Shown: positions 53,219 through 62,621 of the stretch, piece after piece
How positions within the stretch are numbered: position 1 is the first letter of the stretch
Layout of the letters: each line of letters begins with the position of its first letter
Assembly (NCBI RefSeq): GCF_900343155.1
Contig: NZ_OUNG01000005.1
Span: 124,001 to 188,000 of the forward strand
From: Lactimicrobium massiliense
GTDB taxonomy: Bacteria; Bacillota_I; Bacilli_A; Erysipelotrichales; Erysipelotrichaceae
DNA: 64,000 nucleotides
Reading direction: 5' to 3'
Made by a program: the position numbers and the translations under genes
The notes under the pieces: model-generated
The model's database searches: none
Told to the model about the DNA's origin: nothing
Seen by the model: only the letters and a program-made list of their open reading frames with translations

Positions 53219-53581
53219 TCACTTCTTTTCTGTGATCAGGATCGCATCCAGTGGTTTGCCTTTAGCAAGCTCATCCACCAGTTTATCCAGCTGGCGGATA
53301 TGCCGGTACAGAGGATCCTGAATTTCTTCTACTTTGATGCCGCAGATGCGCCCATGAATGCTTTCCGCATTTTTGTTATAGCACGGTGCCTGCAGAAAGA
53401 AAGTTTGGTAATCGGGATCATGATCCAGCATTGTGTGCAGACCTGTTTCATCATAGCCAAGCAGCCAGCAGATCACAGCATCCACTTCTGCTTTCGTTCT
53501 GCCTTTGCGCAGCGCCTTGTTAACAAGCGCAGGATAGATCTTTGACAGCTTCATTGTATACAGCTTTTCCTGTGGACTCAT
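53219..53581 (-). CDS. DUF2200-family protein
   Basis: 120 aa. Family features: KIYPALVNKALRKGRTKAEVDAVICWLLGY and the central repeat-like TFFLQAPCYNKNAESIHGRICGIKVEEIQDPLYRHIRQLDKLVDELAKGK. Widespread small cytoplasmic protein without known function; often annotated near DNA-modifying or stress genes. ATGA overlap with pfkB upstream. Confidence 0.82.
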   Translation of the reverse strand: MSPQEKLYTMKLSKIYPALVNKALRKGRTKAEVDAVICWLLGYDETGLHTMLDHDPDYQTFFLQAPCYNKNAESIHGRICGIKVEEIQDPLYRHIRQLDKLVDELAKGKPLDAILITEKK

Positions 53582-54489
53582 CTTGCTTTCTCCTTTTGAA
53601 AATAGGAACGGTAATGATCCAGCGGCAATACGGCACCTGCAGTTTCACAGACTTCTTTTGCAGTCAGATTGGCAATGCATACAGCTTCTTTCAGATCCAT
53701 CCCCATGCAAAGAGCTGTCATCCATGCAGAGCAATGAGCATCCCCTGCTCCAATTGTATCCACAACAGCAGCCTTGTTTGTGCCTGCATGCACTGCCTGT
53801 CCTGTCTGATCGATATAGTACGTTCCTTTTTCACCCATAGTAACAATCACTGCCTGATGGCTCATCTGCCATACATGTATGGCTGCTTCGGCAACAGATA
53901 ACCCTTGACACCCAGGAAAGGAAACGATCTCATGTTCATTGCAGTGAACCATCGCATGCATGGCAAGCAGTGCCTCCGTTCTTTCCTGGGCAATCGAGGC
54001 AATGCGCGGTCCTGGCGCATAGATGACATTCCAGATATCAGCTTTCTTCAGCCAGTGGATGATCCTGTCTCCGTCCTTTTCTTCCAACTGCAGGCCGGAA
54101 ACATAGACATAATCGTAGTGTTTCTGTTTGATGGCAGAGGGATCAAAGCCGTATTCCACTCCATGCAGTGACAGAAAGGTGCGCTCACCGCTTTGTTCCA
54201 CAAGACAGTAGGTGCAGCCGTTTTCCCCTTCTGCTTTATAGGGACCGTGCATGCCAAGATCCTTCAGTTTGTTTTTGACAAAACTGCTGTAGATGCCGCT
54301 TGTGCCAACCGGAGAAAGTAAGGTGACATCGATGCCGTTGGCAAAGGCACACATGGCAGCATTATAGCCGCAGCCGCCCATGGCAATGTCCTGTGCCTGC
54401 AGGTTGATGTCCTCACCGGTAATGGGCAGATGGTCCAGCCGCAGCATGACATCTGCGCAGGCAGCACCAATGACAAGCAGATTTTTCAT
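53578..54489 (-). CDS. PfkB-family carbohydrate kinase
   Basis: 303 aa; start at 54489 (MKNLLVIGAA) because AAAGGA lies eight bases before it; an ATG at 54498 touches that site. Ribokinase fold: DVMLRLDHLPITGEDINLQ, GGCGYNAAMCAFANG, and the active-site DTIGAGDAHCSAW. Substrate unknown; sugars or nucleosides such as pseudouridine or ribose are possible. A TGCTACAAT extended -10 lies about 25-33 bases upstream. First gene of an operon with DUF2200, MBL, VOC and UPF0158-GNAT. Confidence 0.87.
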   Translation of the reverse strand: MKNLLVIGAACADVMLRLDHLPITGEDINLQAQDIAMGGCGYNAAMCAFANGIDVTLLSPVGTSGIYSSFVKNKLKDLGMHGPYKAEGENGCTYCLVEQSGERTFLSLHGVEYGFDPSAIKQKHYDYVYVSGLQLEEKDGDRIIHWLKKADIWNVIYAPGPRIASIAQERTEALLAMHAMVHCNEHEIVSFPGCQGLSVAEAAIHVWQMSHQAVIVTMGEKGTYYIDQTGQAVHAGTNKAAVVDTIGAGDAHCSAWMTALCMGMDLKEAVCIANLTAKEVCETAGAVLPLDHYRSYFQKEKAR

Positions 54490-54533
54490 ATGTGTCATCC
54501 TTTCGGTTTACTGTCTATATTGTAGCAGAAAAC

Positions 54534-54562
54534 AAAAACAGCCTCTGCATTGCAGAAGCTGT
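54534..54562 (-). terminator. Terminator of pfp
   Basis: Minus strand: ACAGCTTCTGC, AAT, GCAGAGGCTGT (one G-T pair), then TTTTGTTTT. Confidence 0.87.
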
Positions 54563-54579
54563 CATGTTGGAACGTGTGA

Positions 54580-56241
54580 TTACTCACCCTTTTCCAGAGC
54601 AAGTGTTCTGGTTGTCAGATCGCAGACATCAGAAGGTCCGTAGTACTGAATCGCACCCGGATACAGGTAGTCTGTCTCAACAGCCCACTTTGCTCTGTGA
54701 GCAGCGAAGTACTGGAACGGCTTGCCATCCAGATCCACAAGAGCCTTGCGGATAACCGGCTTGTCTTCGCCGTTTCTTCTCTCCATGTTCATCATCTTGG
54801 TGATCGGCATACCACCGGCAACCCACTGATCAGCCGGCTTGGAGAGGTTGGAAATCTTGGACAGATATCCTGTGTATCCATACTGAATCAGCATGCAGGC
54901 ATTGTAGCCCAGGCTGTAGCAGTAGTCAGCGTCAAAATTGGACGGGAATGCGCATCTGCCTTCATAGCCGAAGAAATGATGCTGCGCAGAGAACTTGCCA
55001 TTGTATTCACCCTTGGCACGTCTTTCTTCCAGCTTCTTGGCAACCATCTGGGAGAACAGCTTCTCAGACTCAATCAGGGAAACCTGTACATTGCCGTGCG
55101 GATCTCTTTCCAGGAAGAGCTGCTGCTGGATGTTTTCCGGCAGAATGTCGAAGACATTCCAGGAAGCTTCTGTCAGGCCCTTCTTGATATAAGCCTTCTT
55201 GTCTTCCCAGGTCGGCAGTGCATTGAACTCAGCTGTCTTTTCACCAGCCAGGAGTTCATTGATCTCAGAGATCAGGGTGCCGAATTCCGGAACGAATTCG
55301 ACGATGCCTTCCGGTACAATGACAACACCGAAGTTGCCTTCTGTCTTGGATCTTGCCACAACAGAATCAGCAATCTGGTCAGCAATCTGGGACAGGGACA
55401 TCTTCTTGGCAGCGACTTCCTCACCGATCAGGCAGATGTTCGGCTGTGTTTCCAGAGCGCACTCCAGAGCAACATGGGAAGCAGAACGGCCCATTACCTT
55501 GATGAAGTGCCAGTACTTCTTGGCAGAGTTGGCATCTCTTTCGATGTTGCCGATCAGCTCAGAATATGTCTTGGTAGCTGTATCGAAACCGAAAGAGCAC
55601 TCGATGTCATCGTTCTTCAGGTCGCCATCGATGGTCTTCGGGCAGCCGATGACCTGTACGCCGCTCTTGTGTGCTGCAAAGTATTCAGCCAGTACAGCTG
55701 CGTTTGTGTTGGAATCATCACCGCCGATGATGACAACAGCTGTCAGGCCATGGCGCTTTGCCGTAGCCTCTGCTGCTGCGAACTGCTCCGGTGTTTCAAT
55801 CTTTGTACGGCCGGATCCGATGATATCAAATCCGCCGGTGTTTCTGTAAGCATTGATGAAAGCATCATCAAACTCAACAAACTTATCGTCTGTCAGTCCG
55901 GAAGGACCGCCCTTGAAGCCAAGCAGGACATTGTCCTTATTGGCAGCCTTCAGGGCATCATACAAACCGCAGATGACATTGTGTCCGCCAGGTGCCTGGC
56001 CGCCGGACAGAATGACACCGACAACCTGCTTCTTTGCCGGGGCAGTATTCTGTCCCTTGACAAACGTAATCTCTCTCTTGCCATAGGTCAGTGGGAAAAG
56101 AGACTTGATCTTTTCCTGATCGGCAACACTCTGTGTCTCCTCACCTTCCTGAACACTGATATTGGCAATACCGCCTCTCAGCATTCCAGGCAGCTTCGGC
56201 TGATACTGAAGTCTTTCTTTCTGAAGTGGTGAAATTTCCAT
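54580..56241 (-). CDS. pfp: Diphosphate--fructose-6-phosphate 1-phosphotransferase
   Basis: Reversible glycolytic enzyme using pyrophosphate instead of ATP. 553 aa, the long bacterial/plant-beta type. [20 protein letters not shown] (about 78), [20 protein letters not shown] (the GGDDS form marks PPi use; ATP enzymes have GGDGS), [26 protein letters not shown], and [19 protein letters not shown] near 410. AAAGGAG site 14 bases before ATG; TATAAT at about 56274-56279. Monocistronic by its terminator. Carbohydrate kinase downstream is separately promoted. Confidence 0.96.
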   Translation of the reverse strand: MEISPLQKERLQYQPKLPGMLRGGIANISVQEGEETQSVADQEKIKSLFPLTYGKREITFVKGQNTAPAKKQVVGVILSGGQAPGGHNVICGLYDALKAANKDNVLLGFKGGPSGLTDDKFVEFDDAFINAYRNTGGFDIIGSGRTKIETPEQFAAAEATAKRHGLTAVVIIGGDDSNTNAAVLAEYFAAHKSGVQVIGCPKTIDGDLKNDDIECSFGFDTATKTYSELIGNIERDANSAKKYWHFIKVMGRSASHVALECALETQPNICLIGEEVAAKKMSLSQIADQIADSVVARSKTEGNFGVVIVPEGIVEFVPEFGTLISEINELLAGEKTAEFNALPTWEDKKAYIKKGLTEASWNVFDILPENIQQQLFLERDPHGNVQVSLIESEKLFSQMVAKKLEERRAKGEYNGKFSAQHHFFGYEGRCAFPSNFDADYCYSLGYNACMLIQYGYTGYLSKISNLSKPADQWVAGGMPITKMMNMERRNGEDKPVIRKALVDLDGKPFQYFAAHRAKWAVETDYLYPGAIQYYGPSDVCDLTTRTLALEKGE

Positions 56242-56342
56242 ATTTACTTTTTCAGCTCCTTTACCGTTTCAATTATAGCCAGTAACCGGCATGGCCTCCA
56301 CCTTTTTTGTATCAGAAAGATGGAAGGAACCGTATGACAGGA

Positions 56343-56379
56343 AAGAAAAAGCAGATCACAGAAGCTATCTGTAATCTGC
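56343..56379 (-). terminator. Terminator of the decayed GH1 gene
   Basis: Minus strand: GCAGATTACAGA, TAGCT, TCTGTGATCTGC (one mismatch) followed by TTTTTCTTTCC. It lies 25 bases past the remnant's final stop. Confidence 0.78.
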
Positions 56380-56404
56380 AGCATATGCGTATTGAAAACG
56401 CTAA

Positions 56405-56604
56405 TCAGTTTTCATTCTGTGCATCCAGCACACATCCGCCATTAGCTGCAATCACGTTTTGATATTAGCAAAAGGATTCTTTCAGGTATCTCTTCATGGG
56501 TGGATGGGCTGCTTTTTCATCATCCTCATTGCGATCGACATAGATAAAGCCATACAGCTTGGAAAAAACCTTCCCGGGGTTGATACATGATCAATGCCAA
56601 AGGC
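56405..56604 (-). pseudogene. C-terminal remnant of a GH1 (6-phospho-)beta-glucosidase
   Basis: Read on the minus strand this stretch encodes KLYGFIYVDRNEDD ... MKRYLKESFC, a stop, then YQNVIAANGGCVLD before a second stop at 56405. That is the characteristic GH1 end (YGFIYVDRD ... KRYKKKSFYWYQKVIATNG) with an in-frame stop where the Trp should be. A further piece in another frame (AFGIDHVSTPG, 56604-56572) matches the residues just before, so there is also a frameshift. Nothing recognisable remains upstream. With the following terminator it is the scar of a beta-glucoside gene. The rest of 56242-56717 shows no gene. Confidence 0.75.
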
Positions 56605-56672
56605 AGCCTGACTACATTAAAAGGCGTATTGCAAAAGGCAGAAAGACCCATCTGATCCAACCGCAGCTACAT

Positions 56673-56702
56673 AAAAAGCCCTTTGTTTCCAAAGAGCTTT
56701 TT
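56673..56702 (-). terminator. Terminator of the NAD operon
   Basis: Minus strand: AAAGCTCTTTG, GAAA, CAAAGGGCTTT, TT; GNRA loop, one G-T pair. It lies 15 bases after the 138-aa gene stop. Confidence 0.82.
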
Positions 56703-56717
56703 GTAAAGAAGTCTTCG

Positions 56718-57134
56718 CTATGCTTCCTCATAGCCAAAGGCCATCAGATCCTGCAGCGGGATATGCCTGCGGATCCACGTGGAGACATTGACATCCCCGG
56801 CATAGACCTGATCAATCATCGAGCCGTTAAGAGTAAGTGCTGGCCGATCATCATAGCGTATCGTCAGTGTCCAGTTCCCTGTGTCGCGGGCACAAAGATC
56901 TGATGAATGTCTGCTGTATTCTGCAAGGTAAGCAAACAAAGTGCTGACACGATCTTCGGCAATCTTTGCATACTCCCTTTTTAACAGGATATGGCCGGAT
57001 GACAGGGAAAAGCCGAATCTGCTCAGCCAGACTCTGCCGGAAGAGGAAACTGTCAGGTGCTGCTCGATTTCCTGATTTTCCTGTGGCATGAGGAATGTGC
57101 TTTCCTCTGACTTGATCTGAATACTTTTGATCAT
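56718..57134 (-). CDS. Hypothetical protein at the end of the NAD operon
   Basis: 138 aa, no family recognised. Mixed alpha/beta composition without signal peptide or TM segment; visible patterns are SSGRVWLSRFGFSLSSG, LLKREYAKIAEDRVSTLFAYLAEYS and NWTLTIRYDDRPALTLNGSM. It starts nine bases after nadE, with a weak AGGTGA site, and is followed by the terminator, so it is the last cistron of nrtR-pncA-pncB-nadD-nadE. Its job may relate to NAD or may be incidental. Confidence 0.72.
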   Translation of the reverse strand: MIKSIQIKSEESTFLMPQENQEIEQHLTVSSSGRVWLSRFGFSLSSGHILLKREYAKIAEDRVSTLFAYLAEYSRHSSDLCARDTGNWTLTIRYDDRPALTLNGSMIDQVYAGDVNVSTWIRRHIPLQDLMAFGYEEA

Positions 57135-57143
57135 CGTTTCTGG

Positions 57144-59093
57144 TCACCTGGCTTCGCTGACTCTTGCCAGCCACAAAGCGGCACTGGCATCGGATGGCAT
57201 CCGCCAGTCGCCTCTTGGACTTAATGTCACTGAACCAACCTTTGGTCCATCCGGCAGGCAGCTGCGCTTGAACTGCTGCTGGAAGAAGCGCTTATAGAAG
57301 CGCTGGGCTGCGGTTTGAATCGCCGAAAGATCCAGTTCAGGATACGCACACATGGCAAAGGCAATCAACTTCTGGGGATCCATGCCATAGCGCAGTGTAT
57401 AGAACAGGAAGAAATCATTCAGATCATATTTGCCGATCTTTTCTTCTGTCTTCTGGGCAATCTTTCCGTTATCACTTGGTGTTAATTCCGGTGTGATCGG
57501 CGTATCACAGATACTGTAAAGCACATCAGCCAGTTCCTTGTTTCCGCACGTATCTGCATAGCTTCTGCAGATATACTGCACCAGTGTCTTAGGCACCGAA
57601 GTATTGACAGCATACATGGACATGTGATCGCCATTGTACGTGCACCATCCTAAGGCAAGCTCAGACAGATCACCGGTGCCTACCACAAGTCCGTTTTCCA
57701 TGTTGGCCGCATCCATCAGAATATAGGTGCGCATGCGTGCCTGGGCATTTTCATAGGCCGTATCGCCATTACCCTGATATTGCAGAGAATGGCCAATATC
57801 CTTGAGATGGCTTTCGACACCAGCATTGATGGCAACTTCCCTGCTTTCATCTGCCAGCAGCTTCATCAGTGCTCTGGCATTGTTGTAAGTATGTGAGGTC
57901 GTATTGCCATGATTGGGCAGTGTGTAGGCAATAATATGAATCTCGGGGCACTTCTTCTTTGCCTCATGGCAGACAAGCAGTGCCAGCGTGGAATCCAGGC
58001 CGCCGGAAATACCGATGACAAGATTGTGAATGCCGGTATTTCTGACTCTTGTGGCAAGACCGGCTGCCTGAATGGCAAGAATCGATCTGCTTCTTTCGCC
58101 ACGCTCCTTTGCATCTGAAGGTACAAAGGGACTGCGGCTGATGCCGTAGTGCTCCTTGTGCAATGCCTGGGCAAGTGCTGAAGAACTGATCTCTGCTTTC
58201 GCTGCCAACGGCTGTAAGGCAATCCTGACATGCCGGTATCCATCCTGCGCAAAGCCAAATGTATTCTGATGCCTTCTGTTATAGGCAGTTTCATCCAGAT
58301 CAATCACCGCTGTATTGATATTAGGCCTGGCCTGATCAAACTGTTCAGAGAGCAGTCTGCCATTTTCCACAATCAGACAATGACCGGAAAACACCAGATC
58401 CGTGCTGGATTCATCATTGCCGCTGGAGGCATAGGCATAGGCGCAATAGCAGGCAGCACTCTGCTGTGCGATCATCTGTCTGCGGTAATCCGCCTTCCCA
58501 ATGATTTCATCCGATGCGGAAAGATTCAAAATGATATTGGCACCAGCCAGTACGGCGTGCGTGGATGGCTTGTCTGCCACCCAGAGATCCTCACAGATCT
58601 CCATGCCGATGATGGCACCGGTATCATCATCTTCCCCCAGCACATCCCAGCCAAAAGGAATCTCCTGTCCATCGATCGTGATCATTGCATTCCGGATGTC
58701 TCTGCCAGAGGCAAACCAGCGGGATTCATAGAATTCGCTGTAGGTAGGAATATTGATCTTGGGGATGACGGCCTTGATTTCTCCATCCGCGCAAAGAGCA
58801 GCGCAGTTATACAGACAATTCCCAAAGGAGATGGGCAGTCCGACTGCAGCGGCACTGTGATCTCTGGTGCTTTTTGCAATCTGGCACAATCCTTCTTTTG
58901 CCTGGTGCAGAAGTGCATCAGAGCCAAACAGGTCCGCGCATGTGTACCCGGTAATGCAAAGCTCCGGGAACACGAGCAGACTGCAGTCAGATGCCTGGAT
59001 CATTGCACAGATTTCCTCGGTATTGGCTTTGACATTGCCAACGCTGAGTTTCGGCACACATGTGCCAATTTTGATCATGTGATTCTGTATCAT
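57144..59093 (-). CDS. nadE: Glutamine-dependent NAD+ synthetase
   Basis: Final step of NAD synthesis: amidates nicotinate adenine dinucleotide using ammonia from glutamine. 649 aa, two-domain type. N-terminal nitrilase-like glutaminase with triad Glu in FPELCITGY (about 43), Lys in IPKINIPTYSEFYE (about 112) and Cys in GMEICEDLWV (about 166). C-terminal synthetase with SGGLDSTLALL (ATP pyrophosphatase loop, about 365), NHGNTTSHTYNNA, GTGDLSELALGW, and DGPKVGSVTLSPRGDWRMP. Start ATG overlaps the nadD stop (ATGA); GAGG eight bases before. Confidence 0.96.
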   Translation of the reverse strand: MIQNHMIKIGTCVPKLSVGNVKANTEEICAMIQASDCSLLVFPELCITGYTCADLFGSDALLHQAKEGLCQIAKSTRDHSAAAVGLPISFGNCLYNCAALCADGEIKAVIPKINIPTYSEFYESRWFASGRDIRNAMITIDGQEIPFGWDVLGEDDDTGAIIGMEICEDLWVADKPSTHAVLAGANIILNLSASDEIIGKADYRRQMIAQQSAACYCAYAYASSGNDESSTDLVFSGHCLIVENGRLLSEQFDQARPNINTAVIDLDETAYNRRHQNTFGFAQDGYRHVRIALQPLAAKAEISSSALAQALHKEHYGISRSPFVPSDAKERGERSRSILAIQAAGLATRVRNTGIHNLVIGISGGLDSTLALLVCHEAKKKCPEIHIIAYTLPNHGNTTSHTYNNARALMKLLADESREVAINAGVESHLKDIGHSLQYQGNGDTAYENAQARMRTYILMDAANMENGLVVGTGDLSELALGWCTYNGDHMSMYAVNTSVPKTLVQYICRSYADTCGNKELADVLYSICDTPITPELTPSDNGKIAQKTEEKIGKYDLNDFFLFYTLRYGMDPQKLIAFAMCAYPELDLSAIQTAAQRFYKRFFQQQFKRSCLPDGPKVGSVTLSPRGDWRMPSDASAALWLARVSEAR

Positions 59094-59716
59094 AAATAGT
59101 TCCTCAATCCATGCAATTCTTCCGGCAGGATTCTGGTCAATTCATCTGCCTCATCATAGTGGCTGCCCGGTTCCTGCAGAATCAGAAACAGCTGGCGGGC
59201 TTTGGTGCTGGAAATATCCTTATACGCAGTATCCACCGTCACCACCTGAATGCCATCAGCCAGGGAAGAAAGATACGGATCGTTTTGAATCAGATTTCTG
59301 GCATCATCATGACTGCGTGACATGCACACAATGCCAAACTGATGCACAATCTCCGGTACATGTTTCCAGCCGGTCTGCAGTTCTTTCAGCTTGTCAGAGC
59401 CCATTAACAGATGGGCATGGTATCCCCGCTGGTCAAGTGAACAAAGCGTATCGTAAGTGCGGGGCTGATGGTCACAGGAAAGCTCCTCATCATCCACCAT
59501 CATCCATGATCTGTTCTTTGCAATGGCCTGCAGCATATCCAGCCGCTGTTTGTTGGAAAAGGAAAAGCTTTTCTTCTGGACCGTGCGGACATAGCTGTCC
59601 TGGCTTGGCACAAAGATCACTTTTTCCAGATGGCACTTGTCCATTGCCTCCCTGGCAAGGTTGATGTGGGCGATGGTTGGCGGGTTAAAGGCGCCAAAGA
59701 ATGCCAGCACTTCCAT
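59090..59716 (-). CDS. nadD: Nicotinate-nucleotide adenylyltransferase
   Basis: Joins nicotinate mononucleotide and ATP. 208 aa. N-terminal nucleotidyltransferase motif FFGAFNPPTIAHINLA (TxxH form of the HxGH motif), LLMGSDKLKEL, and C-terminal DISSTKARQLF (ISSTxxR). ATG at 59716 overlaps the pncB stop (TGATG). The NadE and PncB neighbours confirm the assignment. It is divergent from E. coli NadD outside motifs. Confidence 0.9.
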   Translation of the reverse strand: MEVLAFFGAFNPPTIAHINLAREAMDKCHLEKVIFVPSQDSYVRTVQKKSFSFSNKQRLDMLQAIAKNRSWMMVDDEELSCDHQPRTYDTLCSLDQRGYHAHLLMGSDKLKELQTGWKHVPEIVHQFGIVCMSRSHDDARNLIQNDPYLSSLADGIQVVTVDTAYKDISSTKARQLFLILQEPGSHYDEADELTRILPEELHGLRNYL

Positions 59717-61230
59717 CAAAGTTCACCGCCGTGCAGCTTCTCATACATGTCAGATCTTACCTTGGCAACTTTCAGGGTCAGATCGACATAATGCTTATGC
59801 GGCATCTCAGGACGCAGCTCGGATTCCCAGACTCTGTTTTCCAACTGCTCACGGATATAGTTCTTCTTCTGGGCAATGGTCGGCAGATCAATCGCCAGTT
59901 CACCATTGATGATATGCGGTACCAGAATTCTCTCGACATGGCATGGCGTAATAATCTTATGACGGTCAAGCTCATCCGGATCGAGGTTGATGACTTCCAG
60001 CGGCTTGCCTGCTTCAATCACCTCATCGTCCATGGAGATGATATCGCACTGGCCCTTGCCCTCTTCATCAAACACACGCCAAGCCATCAGCTTACCCGGG
60101 ATAATGGCTTTGGAGGCAGAATCAGAGCACTTCATCTTAGGTGTATAGGTGCCATCTGCATTCTTGACAGCTACCAGCTTGTAGACACCGCCAAAGACCG
60201 GATCGGTGGAAGATGTAATCAGATTTTCACCGACGCCATAGGAATCAAAGTGGGCATCTTCATACAGCTCCATATCGCTCATCTTCTTCTCATCCAGGGC
60301 ATTGGAAGCAACCAGCTTGATGTATGGTTTGCCAGCCTTGTCCAGGGCCTTGCGCAGCTTCTTGTAGCCGCGGGCCAGGTCACCGGAGTCAATACGGGCA
60401 CTCTTGACGCGCTTGTTAGGGTCATTTGGATATTTGCGGATCATTTCATCATCAATCTTAATCAGGTTCGGCAGGCCGGATTCAAAGATGGAATATGTAT
60501 CCAGCAGCAGTGAAACATTCTCCGGGTATGTTTCGGCATATGCCTTGAATGCCTCATACTCAGATGGATAGAACTCGATGAAGGAATGGGCAATGGTACC
60601 TACAGCTTTGACATCCGGTCCATACTTCATCTCCGCCAGGCAGTTGGCTGTACCGACACAGCCGCCCAGAATGGCAGCATAGGCACCATCATTGCCGGCA
60701 CTTTCACCCTGGGCACGTCTGGTACCGAATTCCATGACATTGCGGGGTCTGTGCAGGTTGAGACCCGTGATTCTGGTTGCCTTGGTGGCAATCAGAGAGT
60801 GGAAGTTCATTGTCTGCAGCAGGTATGTTTCAATCAGGATGGCACCGGCCATGTCGCACTCGATGCGGACCATCGGCACCTGCGGATAGGCAACCGTGCC
60901 TTCCCGCAGCATATATACGCTGCCCTTCCAGCGGTATGTGCGCAGGTATTCACAGAATTCCTCGCTCATACCCTTGGTGCGCAGCCATGTGATATCTTTT
61001 TCGGTAAAGTGATAGTTCAGCAGGAACTTAACAAGCTTATCCTGGCCGCAGCTGATCGAATAGCCAAGGTTATCCGGATTCTCCCGGAAGAACATGTCAA
61101 AGACCATGACAGTGTCCTTGAAGCCATGCAGGTACAGGCAGTTTGCCATCGTAAATTCATAAAAGTCAGTTACCATTGCCGGATTGTCATAATCTTCATC
61201 CGGTACATACGGTTCAACATGAATGCTCAT
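59716..61230 (-). CDS. pncB: Nicotinate phosphoribosyltransferase
   Basis: Converts nicotinate, PRPP and ATP to nicotinate mononucleotide. 504 aa, the long Gram-positive form. MVTDFYEFTMANCLYLHG (residues 19-36), EFGTRRAQG (about 168, phosphoribosyl site), AHSFIEFYPSEYEAF, DTYSIFESGLPNLI, ARIDSGDLARGYKKLRKALDKAG, SYGVGENLITS. ATGA overlaps with pncA upstream, TGATG with nadD downstream. Confidence 0.96.
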   Translation of the reverse strand: MSIHVEPYVPDEDYDNPAMVTDFYEFTMANCLYLHGFKDTVMVFDMFFRENPDNLGYSISCGQDKLVKFLLNYHFTEKDITWLRTKGMSEEFCEYLRTYRWKGSVYMLREGTVAYPQVPMVRIECDMAGAILIETYLLQTMNFHSLIATKATRITGLNLHRPRNVMEFGTRRAQGESAGNDGAYAAILGGCVGTANCLAEMKYGPDVKAVGTIAHSFIEFYPSEYEAFKAYAETYPENVSLLLDTYSIFESGLPNLIKIDDEMIRKYPNDPNKRVKSARIDSGDLARGYKKLRKALDKAGKPYIKLVASNALDEKKMSDMELYEDAHFDSYGVGENLITSSTDPVFGGVYKLVAVKNADGTYTPKMKCSDSASKAIIPGKLMAWRVFDEEGKGQCDIISMDDEVIEAGKPLEVINLDPDELDRHKIITPCHVERILVPHIINGELAIDLPTIAQKKNYIREQLENRVWESELRPEMPHKHYVDLTLKVAKVRSDMYEKLHGGEL

Positions 61231-61763
61231 TTCTCTTCTCCCTCATTGATCATCTGAATCTGACAGGATGCCATCGCATCCAGTGCACTTCTCTTCTTTT
61301 CAGGTGTTACCCCTGCAGTTGCATCAACCAGCACATACACATCTTTCTGATACAGTGCTGTCTTGATCAGCATCGCATTGCTCAATACGCAGATATCTGT
61401 ACACAGTCCGCACAGCGTTACATCTTCCGGCTGCTCTTTGGATAACAGCTCCATCAGTGTCAGGCTGCCAAAGGTCGGCTTTTCAATCACCTTTGCATGG
61501 CGATTGTCCAGTGCTTCCTTTACTTCTTTGACAAGCTGCCAGCCATCGGTTTCCTTGATGCAGTGGGCAACCGGCAGATACTTTCCTTCCTGGCTGTGCA
61601 GGTAGTTTTCATCATGGGTATCCAGCGTCGCAATCACGGTATCATACTTTGGATCGTTGATCGCTTTGACAACGGAAGGCACAATCTGCTGGGTCTCTTT
61701 GGTGCCAAGTGATCCATCCACGAAATCCTTCTGCATGTCGATCACAACAAGTACATGCTTCAT
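61227..61763 (-). CDS. pncA: Nicotinamidase
   Basis: Deamidates nicotinamide to nicotinate, feeding PncB. 178 aa. Isochorismatase-fold: VVIDMQKDFVDGSLGTKE (catalytic Asp 9), DTHDENYLHSQEGKYLPVAHCI (metal ligands), Lys in IEKPTFGSL, and nucleophile in CGLCTDICVLSNAM. ATGA overlap with nrtR upstream and pncB downstream. Confidence 0.94.
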   Translation of the reverse strand: MKHVLVVIDMQKDFVDGSLGTKETQQIVPSVVKAINDPKYDTVIATLDTHDENYLHSQEGKYLPVAHCIKETDGWQLVKEVKEALDNRHAKVIEKPTFGSLTLMELLSKEQPEDVTLCGLCTDICVLSNAMLIKTALYQKDVYVLVDATAGVTPEKKRSALDAMASCQIQMINEGEEK

Positions 61764-62590
61764 AAGTTCTCCTTCAGGTAGGTGTACATGGGATTGAATG
61801 TATACAGCTCACACATTCTTCCATTCACCTTCTTTTTGCGGCCGGTGTCATTCAGCATCTTCCGGATATCCCGCCGGAAATTGCCGGTATCGGTCTTTTT
61901 GCCAATCATGGCTTCATAGGTTGTCTGCATTTCACGCAATGTGCATTCCTGCGGCAATAGATTAAACATGATGCCAGTCGAGGCAGCTCTGTGCTGCACC
62001 TGGTCCATTGCCATATTAATGACTTTGATATGGTCAAAGGCAAGTGCGCTGTTGGACTGTCCCAGCTTCCGGGAACGTGTTTCCACATAGTTGTGCATCG
62101 CCTTGTCCTTGATCTCATAGCGCATCACAATCTGACGGTCTTCCTGGGACAATGTCAGAATACTGGTGCGGCCGCCATCAGACAGATCCTGGATAGTCTT
62201 ACTGATATCAAACCAGGCCATCTGTTCACTGTCATCCTCAGGACTGTTTTTTCTGAGATTTTCCTGCGGCGTCAAAGACAGATAGGCCGTTGTCATAATG
62301 CGCTGATCATGGCCATGCCTGGATGCATTGCCCAGTGTATACAGCTGGCGGAAATACGCATATCTGGAAATATGCGTCTGTGCCCGCAGCGCGCGCACCA
62401 CAGCATCATCCATGTCTTCATCCATCGCGACTCTGCCTTCCGGCAGTGCCCAATCACCTTTGCAGGGGTCTTTCGTCCTTCTGACAAGCAGAATCTTCAG
62501 ACTGCCCTGGGCAACGGTCATCAGGATCATTGCCACATTGATAGCAGGCACATAGTCAGATGCACATTGTGTCTGACCAAGTTTTTCCAC
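61760..62590 (-). CDS. nrtR: NrtR-type Nudix-related regulator of NAD metabolism
   Basis: Repressor of NAD synthesis genes sensing ADP-ribose or related metabolites. 276 aa. N-terminal Nudix-like domain (VAMILMTVAQGSLKILLVRRTKDPCKGDWALPEG, residues 19-52), with a degenerate Nudix box (AMDEDMDDAVVRALRAQTHI lacks the catalytic REXXEE), so non-hydrolytic sensing is likely. C-terminal winged helix (LPQECTLREMQTTYEAMIGK, NFRRDIRKML, about 210-255). Start is GTG at 62590 with AAGGAGG before it. First gene of its operon; a palindrome lies on its own start point. Confidence 0.9.
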   Translation of the reverse strand: MEKLGQTQCASDYVPAINVAMILMTVAQGSLKILLVRRTKDPCKGDWALPEGRVAMDEDMDDAVVRALRAQTHISRYAYFRQLYTLGNASRHGHDQRIMTTAYLSLTPQENLRKNSPEDDSEQMAWFDISKTIQDLSDGGRTSILTLSQEDRQIVMRYEIKDKAMHNYVETRSRKLGQSNSALAFDHIKVINMAMDQVQHRAASTGIMFNLLPQECTLREMQTTYEAMIGKKTDTGNFRRDIRKMLNDTGRKKKVNGRMCELYTFNPMYTYLKENL

Positions 62591-62602
62591 AATACCTCCT
62601 TG

Positions 62603-62617
62603 TAGTCATTTTGACTA
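62603..62617. promoter_or_regulatory. Palindrome, candidate NrtR operator
   Basis: TAGTCA TTT TGACTA, a perfect 6-3-6 inverted repeat between the -10 box and the nrtR start, covering the expected transcription start. The placement fits autorepression. No second copy was seen in the window. Confidence 0.7.
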
Positions 62618-62621
62618 TTCC

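Noticed and set aside
54697..56232. Long plus-strand open frame (511 codons) opposite pfp
   Set aside because: It is a mirror of codon use in pfp; no ribosome site and no recognisable protein, while pfp matches its family throughout.
56392..56407. cre-like TGAAAACGCTAATC
   Set aside because: Two mismatches in the conserved right half and placed at the 3' end of a pseudogene, not at a promoter.
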